NCBI RefSeq assembly: GCF_029624125.1
Contig: NZ_JARSBN010000010.1
Span: 1-64,000, forward strand
Length of the DNA stretch: 64,000 nucleotides
DNA from: Winogradskyella marincola
Lineage (GTDB): Bacteria > Bacteroidota > Bacteroidia > Flavobacteriales > Flavobacteriaceae
Reading direction: 5' to 3'
A program made the position numbers and the translations under genes. Shown here piece after piece: positions 56,279 through 61,814 of this stretch. The notes beneath the pieces are model-generated. The model had not been told where the DNA came from, made no database searches, and saw only the letters and a program-made list of their open reading frames with translations. Each line of letters opens with the position of its first letter. The stretch's first letter is position 1.

Positions 56279-56635
56279 TTATGACCGATCCTTCTGTTTT
56301 TTAGCATTAAACAAATGAAAAAAAGCACCAACTAAAAACAAAACTCCTATTATAGTCGTAAATCCAAGTACTTTTTTGGTAAGAACTTCATATAGAATAA
56401 AAGCGGAACCCATTAACCCATAGAGTAGCGCATATCTTAAATATGCTCCAACAGCAGTATTCTTAGATCTTGTGTTTTTGTGAATCAATTGATTTACTAG
56501 AGTAACTTCTTCAACACAAGAGTTGGTACATGCTATTCCATTAGGTAGTTCTGTTAAACATTCATGACATATTCCTTTATTGCAGTTTTTACAAATTCCA
56601 ACGGATTCTGAATTAGGATGGTTAAAACATTTCAT
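56279..56635 (-). CDS. B-box-like zinc-binding membrane protein (cassette gene)
   Basis: 118 aa. Cys/His cluster CFNHPNSESVGICKNCNKGICHECL (split as C3, H5, C14, C17, C22, H24, C25 positions) resembles a B-box zinc finger; two C-terminal TM helices (AVGAYLRYALLYGLMGSAFI; GFTTIIGVLFLVGAFFHLF). Function unknown. Its start-side tag does not match its inverse tag (GTTATGTGC), so this unit has been rearranged or has decayed. Confidence 0.65.
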   Translation of the reverse strand: MKCFNHPNSESVGICKNCNKGICHECLTELPNGIACTNSCVEEVTLVNQLIHKNTRSKNTAVGAYLRYALLYGLMGSAFILYEVLTKKVLGFTTIIGVLFLVGAFFHLFNAKKQKDRS

Positions 56636-56664
56636 AGAGAGTTTACTGTTCTTAATTGTGTATT

Positions 56665-56861
56665 GAGGCGTTTAATATATGGTAAGTTGGGCAGAAAATA
56701 AGCAATTACTTTCGGTTTAGTCACAAGCCAAATCTTTTTATTTCGTTTTAATTTTTCTCTTTTAATACCAAATCAAAAGATTTGGCGTCTTTGCAAACAG
56801 ACAAAACAATCTTTGGATTAAGCACTAATCGCTCAATTTGCTAAATATCGTGTTGTATGCA
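56665..56861 (-). repeat. attC-like site 5 (long form)
   Basis: About 197 bp. Minus-strand inverse tag TGCATACAAC, then CACGATATTTAGCAAATTGA pairs imperfectly with the far arm (AAATAAGCAATTAC region near 56697), and an internal hairpin GCCAAATCTTTT/AAAAGATTTGGC is perfect. The far end reads GCC where GTT is expected, so it is degenerate. Internally unrelated to sites 1, 3 and 4. Confidence 0.6.
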
Positions 56862-56881
56862 GTTTGTTTTTCATGCTTTGT

Positions 56882-57142
56882 TTAATGAAGTGAACTAACA
56901 GCTGTAAATATTGCTATTATTATAGCTATTGGTATAAATCCAACCAAGAATCCATATGTCAGTGGTTTTTTTTTTTTTCTTTTAATTAGAAAACTCAGAG
57001 TTGAAATTATCACAATGCCAACATATAGAGGTAACCTGTCATTTAATAAATCAGTCAAATAAATTGAGACCGTAAAAAGACCTACTGAAAGTATAAGACC
57101 TAGTATAAATTTTAAGATTACTTTTAAATTTATTGAGTTCAC
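56882..57142 (-). CDS. Small membrane protein (cassette gene)
   Basis: 86 aa with three hydrophobic stretches separated by a basic RKKKK loop. No recognised family. Its start lies 13 nt from the end of site 4. The start tag (GATATATGTA) still matches the inverse-tag complement (GTTGTATGCA) at 7 of 10 bases, consistent with a decaying cassette. Confidence 0.55.
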   Translation of the reverse strand: MNSINLKVILKFILGLILSVGLFTVSIYLTDLLNDRLPLYVGIVIISTLSFLIKRKKKKPLTYGFLVGFIPIAIIIAIFTAVSSLH

Positions 57143-57155
57143 TTTAATTACATAT

Positions 57156-57287
57156 ATCGGTCTCGTATAACCGTCAGTTACGGGATTAAAGTTAATAATT
57201 TTCGGTTAAGCACTGACGTTAGCAATTCCGAGAGGATTCGGACGTAGTCGAATCCGCCGTAATTGCGGTTATACATTGTTTTAGTGC
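57156..57287 (-). repeat. attC-like site 4
   Basis: 132 bp. Arms TATAACCGTCAGTTACGG and CCGTAATTGCGGTTATA pair; central hairpin GGATTCG/CGAATCC. Inverse tag GCACTAAAAC belongs to the gene at 57292. The end facing the next gene reads GAT in place of GTT. Confidence 0.8.
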
Positions 57288-57291
57288 GTTT

Positions 57292-57930
57292 TTATTTCCA
57301 AAATTCCCACCAATTTCCTTTCTCAACCGTTTTATTTTTCTCTTTGTAATTATTCTTTTCTAAATCAGTTCTATTGTCAATATATTCCAATTTTCCAAAC
57401 TCATTCGTTTGTCCGATTAGTTTTATTTTTCCATTTTCTATCCAGTTTAAAACTTTCTCAATTTCAAGAATAATATCTGGATAGCATTTGTTTAATAAAG
57501 TTTCTTTTTGTGTTTCAGTCAGTTCGTCAAAGGTTTCTGCTTTGTAGTAACTATATGGACATTCTAAAAGCAAACCATATTCGAATGCTAAATTGTCCAT
57601 AAAATCATAACCTTTACAATACATAGAATAAAAATTTCGTATCGATTTCGAGTAGTTTTCAGTTCGGTTTTTTGCTTTTAACAAATCTTTCGTGATTTTC
57701 CACTTTTCAATGTCGCTTTGACTTATTTGATTTTCAATAAGTTTTTTTAATTCGGGATGTGCATTTTTTTGTTTGTAATTGAAAGAAAGAAGTTCGTAAT
57801 AGAAATTCGGATTTAAGTTTTCCTTTAATTCGGTTGATTTATAAACCCATTTTTCAAAATTCGGCAGAAGTCCTTTTTCTGACCAAACTTTATATAATTC
57901 ATCTTGTATGTTTCTTGAAATTTCGCTCAT
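57292..57930 (-). CDS. Hypothetical protein (cassette gene)
   Basis: 212 aa, soluble, rich in K, E, N and Y, no signal peptide, no family recognised; ends EKGNWWEFWK. It starts 16 nt after the GTT of site 3 (tag GTTGTAGTGC) and stops 4 bp before its inverse tag (GCACTAAAAC), so both ends carry the same tag. Confidence 0.65.
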   Translation of the reverse strand: MSEISRNIQDELYKVWSEKGLLPNFEKWVYKSTELKENLNPNFYYELLSFNYKQKNAHPELKKLIENQISQSDIEKWKITKDLLKAKNRTENYSKSIRNFYSMYCKGYDFMDNLAFEYGLLLECPYSYYKAETFDELTETQKETLLNKCYPDIILEIEKVLNWIENGKIKLIGQTNEFGKLEYIDNRTDLEKNNYKEKNKTVEKGNWWEFWK

Positions 57931-57946
57931 TTATCAAATGCACTAC

Positions 57947-58079
57947 AACGGTCTCGTATAACCATCAGTTACGGGTTAAAGTAAGCAAATTTTTTGGTTT
58001 AGCACTGGCGTTAGCAATTCCGAGTGGATTCGGACGCAGTCGAATCCACCGTAATTGTGGTTATACATTGTTACCACAC
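57947..58079 (-). repeat. attC-like site 3
   Basis: 133 bp, same fold family as sites 1 and 4. Arms TATAACCATCAGTTACGG / CCGTAATTGTGGTTATA; central GGATTCG/CGAATCC hairpin. Inverse tag GTGTGGTAAC belongs to the lipoprotein gene at 58086; the other end is GTT + TAGTGC-type tag of the gene at 57292. Confidence 0.82.
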
Positions 58080-58085
58080 GTTTTT

Positions 58086-58748
58086 TTATTCCAACTCTGT
58101 CAATGTATGTTTTAATTCAGTTTTGTGGAATGTCCTTAATTCTATCGTTTTTTCTTTTTTGTTTTCAATTAAGTAAGGAACATCTCCGTCCAAAAATAAG
58201 ATGTCAAATCCTTTGTGTTTAATTCGTTCCCAGCGAGATGTTTTAAATCTTGAGTCTTTATTTGATTTTCTCTCAAAAGTTGAGTCGGTTACAAAGTAAA
58301 TAGTGTCTTGAAAGATTTCATTTTTCCAAGAAAATCTTTTTCCAGTCAGTTCAGCTTTTTGGTTGTTCTTATATTTTTCTGACAACTTTCTGTAAATATG
58401 CAAAAAGTTATTATTTGGAATTTTTACAACTAATGAATCTGCGTTTACTTTTATAATTTCATAATATTCTAAAGGGTTATCCTCTGAATATTCATCATTA
58501 AAGACAATATTGTCAGAAAAAAGATTTCTTTTACTTTCTCTAATTTGGTCAGTTCCAAAATCTCTGTACGAACCTTGAGCATAAACTTTGTTGTTTTCAA
58601 AAGTTATTAAATTTTGGATTGGAAAAATTATATCTGAATTAGTTGATGAAGAATAGTCTCCAATCCAAGTTCCTTTCAGGTTTTTGTCAGTTTGACAAGC
58701 AGATAGTAAAAGGACTAAAATTAATGATATGTATGCTGTTTTTCTCAA
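58086..58748 (-). CDS. Small lipoprotein (cassette gene), TTG start
   Basis: 221 aa. I start it at the TTG at 58748: this gives a lipoprotein signal (MRKTAYISLILVLLLSAC) and puts the start 10 nt from the core GTT, as in the other cassettes. An ATG at 58796 is in frame but lies inside the attC-like site, and its peptide would precede the signal. The mature part has a lipocalin-like beta pattern (LKGTWIGDYSSS...). Function unknown. Tags on the two ends match (GTTACCACAC). Confidence 0.65.
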   Translation of the reverse strand: MRKTAYISLILVLLLSACQTDKNLKGTWIGDYSSSTNSDIIFPIQNLITFENNKVYAQGSYRDFGTDQIRESKRNLFSDNIVFNDEYSEDNPLEYYEIIKVNADSLVVKIPNNNFLHIYRKLSEKYKNNQKAELTGKRFSWKNEIFQDTIYFVTDSTFERKSNKDSRFKTSRWERIKHKGFDILFLDGDVPYLIENKKEKTIELRTFHKTELKHTLTELE

Positions 58749-58757
58749 ATGTGTGGT

Positions 58758-58887
58758 AACGGTCTTGTGTATGATTAGTTGCGGGAAAGGACGCAATCAT
58801 TTTTCGCCGTAAACCAAAGATAATTAATAAGATTTAATTTTCGAGAGGAAATTCAATCGCAATGTGCTATACACGTTGTTGTGGTTA
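58758..58887 (-). repeat. attC-like site 2 (different internal sequence)
   Basis: 130 bp. The ends behave like the other sites (inverse tag TAACCACAAC; GACC-GTT at the far end) and outer arms GTGTATAGCACATTGCG / CGCAACTAATCATACAC pair, but the middle is unrelated to sites 1, 3 and 4. The TAA stop of the gene at 58885 lies within the inverse tag. Confidence 0.75.
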
Positions 58888-59640
58888 GTTATTTTTATCC
58901 GAAACATAAACTTCTTTTTCGAAGTATTTTTTGTGTTCGCTTACAGTTCCGATTGCTGAATCATTTCCGATATTTGTAAATTCGTATAATTCCTCGACGA
59001 TTTGTCCTTTAATATTTTGCTTGCCTTTTTTAAATCCAAAAATTCCAAATCGATAGTCGTCATTTTCAATTCCAAAAGTGTCCATTTTTATTTCAGTTTC
59101 CGAGTATTTGTTTTCAATCACAACATACATTAACTTTTTGTAAACTTCGATATTTGAATTATAGTCAAAACTCGCTATGTTTTTTCCTGTCTTAATCGTA
59201 TCTGGAATTTTTAAGTTGAAAAACGAACTGTTTTTATACTTGATTTCTCCATTTTGGTCGAAATATATTGATTGATTTTTATACAAACTATCTCTTAACG
59301 TTAACCATTCAGATTTTTCTTTAAGAGAGCCATCTTCTCTGTAATAATTCCACCAGCCTTTTTGAAATCCGTTTTCCACCAAACCTTTTTCTTTTATTTT
59401 TCCATTTTCGTAATAGTAAAATAATGTGTCGGCAGGCACTCCGTTTTTAATATAAGACAACGATTTTAGTTTACCGTTTTCATAAGCCTCTCCGCCAAAA
59501 CCAGTAAATAGTGAATCAGCTTTAGAATCTGTAAATTCTACTTTGACCATTTCTCCGTTGTATTCTTGAAAAATTTCTTTTTTTTCAGATTTACAATTGA
59601 TAAATACTAAAGCTAATAATATGTAAGTAAGTTTCTTCAT
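58885..59640 (-). CDS. YwqK-like repeat lipoprotein (cassette gene)
   Basis: 251 aa from the ATG at 59640, giving a lipoprotein signal (MKKLTYILLALVFINC) and a start 10 nt from the core GTT; the ATG at 59661 lies inside the site and is rejected. MORN/YwqK-type repeats such as GKLKSLSYIKNG and YYENGKIKEKGLVENG cover about residues 50-120. Such proteins are often labelled YwqK antitoxins, without proof. Tags on both ends match exactly (GTTGTGGTTA). Confidence 0.7.
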   Translation of the reverse strand: MKKLTYILLALVFINCKSEKKEIFQEYNGEMVKVEFTDSKADSLFTGFGGEAYENGKLKSLSYIKNGVPADTLFYYYENGKIKEKGLVENGFQKGWWNYYREDGSLKEKSEWLTLRDSLYKNQSIYFDQNGEIKYKNSSFFNLKIPDTIKTGKNIASFDYNSNIEVYKKLMYVVIENKYSETEIKMDTFGIENDDYRFGIFGFKKGKQNIKGQIVEELYEFTNIGNDSAIGTVSEHKKYFEKEVYVSDKNN

Positions 59641-59650
59641 AATTAACCAC

Positions 59651-59782
59651 AACGGTCTCATATAACCGTCAGTTACGGATTTAAAGTTAATAATTTTCGG
59701 TTAAGCACTGATGTTAGCAATTCCGAGTGGATTCGGACGTAGTCGAATCCGCCGTAATTGTGTTTATACATTGTTGTGCAAC
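59651..59782 (-). repeat. attC-like site 1
   Basis: 132 bp, same family as sites 3 and 4. Arms TATAACCGTCAGTTACGG / CCGTAATTGTGTTTATA, central GGATTCG (59729-59735) / CGAATCC (59744-59750). The inverse tag GTTGCACAAC belongs to the gene at 59788. Confidence 0.82.
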
Positions 59783-59787
59783 GTTTT

Positions 59788-60219
59788 TTATTCAGTTTTA
59801 TAATGCAATAATCCTTTTTCATAAAGCATATTTTTAAATTCTTTGGAATTGCAATTCACTTTGTCAGTAGATATTGCGTTTCCAATTCCATAAATAAAAG
59901 GTCCAGGTCGATTACTCCAACCTTTTCCAAATTCTCTTGGTTCATAACCAGCAATTCGTCCACTAATTAAAATCCGATTTTCGTCCGTTACCTTTTCCAC
60001 GATTAAGTCAACACAAGGATAAATTTTGTTTTCGTCGAGATAAACTTTTTCCGCAATCAATTCAGTCACATTATCTTTTCCAATTGCTTTTATTCTTTCA
60101 GCGAAATGCCATTCAAACTCAAAGTCGTTTGGCAATTCTTTTCCCGAATGTAATTCAGCATAAAGTTTTAGTTCTGAAAGAGTCTTTTCGATATGTTTTT
60201 TGAATTCGTTTCGGGTCAT
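59788..60219 (-). CDS. Hypothetical protein (first cassette gene)
   Basis: 143 aa, soluble, no recognised family (MTRNEFKKHIEKTLSELKLYAELH... FEWHFAERIKAIGKDNVTELIAEKV). First gene in the direction of the array. Starts 17 nt after GTT + tag GTGCAAC and ends 5 bp before the inverse tag GTTGCACAAC: a perfect match, so it is the least decayed unit. Confidence 0.65.
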   Translation of the reverse strand: MTRNEFKKHIEKTLSELKLYAELHSGKELPNDFEFEWHFAERIKAIGKDNVTELIAEKVYLDENKIYPCVDLIVEKVTDENRILISGRIAGYEPREFGKGWSNRPGPFIYGIGNAISTDKVNCNSKEFKNMLYEKGLLHYKTE

Positions 60220-60228
60220 TTTTCAAAT

Positions 60229-60262
60229 GTTGCACAACTCGTTATATACCAACTAATATATG
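60229..60262 (-). promoter_or_regulatory. Array leading edge (attI-like or half attC)
   Basis: The core GTT with tag of the first cassette at 60229-60238 is preceded on the minus strand by GGTATATAACGA, a partial match to the end of the full sites (GGTTATA...GACC). Only this half is present. It could be the attachment site from which cassettes were added, or the stump of a lost cassette. Confidence 0.45.
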
Positions 60263-60302
60263 GTTTTATTTGTGAATTTGTGGAGATAAATGAAAGTGTA
60301 AT

Positions 60303-60340
60303 AAAAAAAGCCACTCTACAACGAATTGCAGAATGGCTTA
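60303..60340 (-). terminator. Rho-independent terminator of the efflux operon
   Basis: Minus-strand stem AAGCCATTCT / AGAGTGGCTT (one mismatch) followed by a seven-T run, about 25 bp after the outer-membrane gene stop. It separates the efflux operon from the cassette array. Confidence 0.8.
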
Positions 60341-60365
60341 TGAAATTAATTAAGGGTATTAAGGG

Positions 60366-61814
60366 TTAGTTCCAGCCACCACCTAAAGCTTGATATAGCT
60401 TTATGTTGGCTAAAAACTGATCTCTTTTGGTTTCTATAATCTCTATTTTAGAATCTAAAGCTTCACGTTGTGTTAATAACACTTCGGTATATTCTGCTCT
60501 GGCAGATTTAAACAGCTTTATGGATAAATCTATAGACTCTGTAAGCGCTTCAACTTGCTGCTCTTTAAGTTTGTAGCTTTCTTTTAGGTTGTTAATGTTA
60601 GAAAGCTCATTTGCAACTTCTATATAACCATTTAAGATTGCTTTTTCATATTCAAATACAGCTTGTAATTGTCGGTTGTTGGCTGTTTTGTATTCCGCTT
60701 TTATAGCATTTCTGTTAATTAATGGTGCAACGGCATCGCCAACCAAATTATATAATAAAGATTGTGGTGTGTCTACAATATATTTTGGTTTAAAGGCTTC
60801 TAAACCTACTCCTGCTTTTATACCAATAGAAGGGTAGAAGTTTGCTCTGGCAATTTTTACATTGAGTTTAGAGGCTTCCAATTCGTACTCAGCTTGCTTA
60901 ATATCTGGTCTGTTTGCTAATAATTGAGACGGAATACCAGCATAGATGGTATTGATGTTTTGTTCTACAAAACTATTTGCATCTCTGGTTATGGGCTGAG
61001 GAAAACGACCAATTAGAAAGTTAATCTTGTTTTCGGTTTCAACAATTTGCTGTTGTATGGTGTACTTATTGCTTTGGTTTTTTAAAACTTCAGCTTCAAA
61101 GCGTCTCACAGCGAGTTGTGTTGCTCTTGCTGCTTGCTTTTGAAGTCTTACCATTTTTAATGCATTTTGCTGAATTTCTAAGTTTTGCTCTATGATGCTA
61201 AGTTGGTTGTCTAAGGCTAAAAGCTCGTAATACGAACTTGCAATTTCAGCAACTAAATTTGTAATCATAAAGTTTTTGCCTTCAATAGTGCTTAGGTATT
61301 CTAATACTGCAGCCTTTTTGCCGTTTCTTAGTTTTTTCCAAACGTCTAGTTCCCAAGTCGCGGAAAGACCTGCTGTGAAATTTGAAAGAGGTTCTGGAAA
61401 TTCTTCATTTTCACGAATGTCTAGGTTATGTTCTACAGCACCATTTCTGGTGTATTCGCCAACTTTTTCTACTTCAGCACCAGCGTAAATATTTACAAAC
61501 GGAAGGTATTCTCCTTTGCGGATTTGTACTTCGTTATTAGCAATGGCAATTTGTTGTAACATAATGTTTAGTTCCTGATTGTTTACCAATGCAGTATCTA
61601 TCAATGCTATCAGGTTATCATCAGAAAAAAAATCGCGCCATTTTATCTGTGCAGAATTAGTGGTATCTGTCTCTTTATTTAGAAAATGTTCTGGTACAGT
61701 TTTATTCTCTTCTCGTATGGTATTTTGTGTAGGTACACATGAGCTTAAGATTAAAACAGCGACCAAGACAAAAAGCTTAAGAGGCTTTGATTTAAACAAT
61801 TTATAGTTATTCAT
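60366..61814 (-). CDS. TolC-like outer-membrane efflux protein (NodT family)
   Basis: 482 aa. Lipoprotein-type signal (LFVLVAVLILSSC). Two TolC-type halves: long helices with A-A-A-L-E-V-like heptads (FMITNLVAEIASSYYELLALDNQL; the second near 320-460), and LLANRPDIKQAEYELEASKLNVKIARANFYPSI, a family hallmark. Forms the outer-membrane exit duct for the RND pump encoded by the next gene, which overlaps its start by 8 bp. Confidence 0.92.
   Translation of the reverse strand: MNNYKLFKSKPLKLFVLVAVLILSSCVPTQNTIREENKTVPEHFLNKETDTTNSAQIKWRDFFSDDNLIALIDTALVNNQELNIMLQQIAIANNEVQIRKGEYLPFVNIYAGAEVEKVGEYTRNGAVEHNLDIRENEEFPEPLSNFTAGLSATWELDVWKKLRNGKKAAVLEYLSTIEGKNFMITNLVAEIASSYYELLALDNQLSIIEQNLEIQQNALKMVRLQKQAARATQLAVRRFEAEVLKNQSNKYTIQQQIVETENKINFLIGRFPQPITRDANSFVEQNINTIYAGIPSQLLANRPDIKQAEYELEASKLNVKIARANFYPSIGIKAGVGLEAFKPKYIVDTPQSLLYNLVGDAVAPLINRNAIKAEYKTANNRQLQAVFEYEKAILNGYIEVANELSNINNLKESYKLKEQQVEALTESIDLSIKLFKSARAEYTEVLLTQREALDSKIEIIETKRDQFLANIKLYQALGGGWN

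Larger units (their letters stand above)
56213..60262 (-). mobile_element. Integron-like gene-cassette array (no integrase in window)
   Basis: Five to six single-gene units, all transcribed on the minus strand, separated by attC-like foldable sites. In minus-strand order: GTT + tag, 10-17 nt, start codon, gene, inverse tag + AAC, long hairpin, GTT of the next unit. The tag of each gene start matches the inverse tag after the same gene, not the neighbour's, as expected when each unit moves as a circle. Three sites (56882 side excepted) are about 132 bp and nearly identical; two differ inside but keep the same ends. No tyrosine recombinase is encoded here, so this resembles a CALIN-type (integrase-less) array; the name is by analogy. 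Confidence 0.75.

Noticed and set aside
56665-56861. Insertion sequence ends
   Set aside because: No transposase and no target duplication; the tag matching across genes fits cassettes better than IS ends.
57834-58115. Plus-strand open frame crossing an attC-like site
   Set aside because: It runs across a repeat and into the antisense of two genes; composition is that of a shadow frame.
56636-60262. CRISPR array
   Set aside because: Repeats are 130-197 bp, separated by whole genes, with no short regular spacers and no cas genes.
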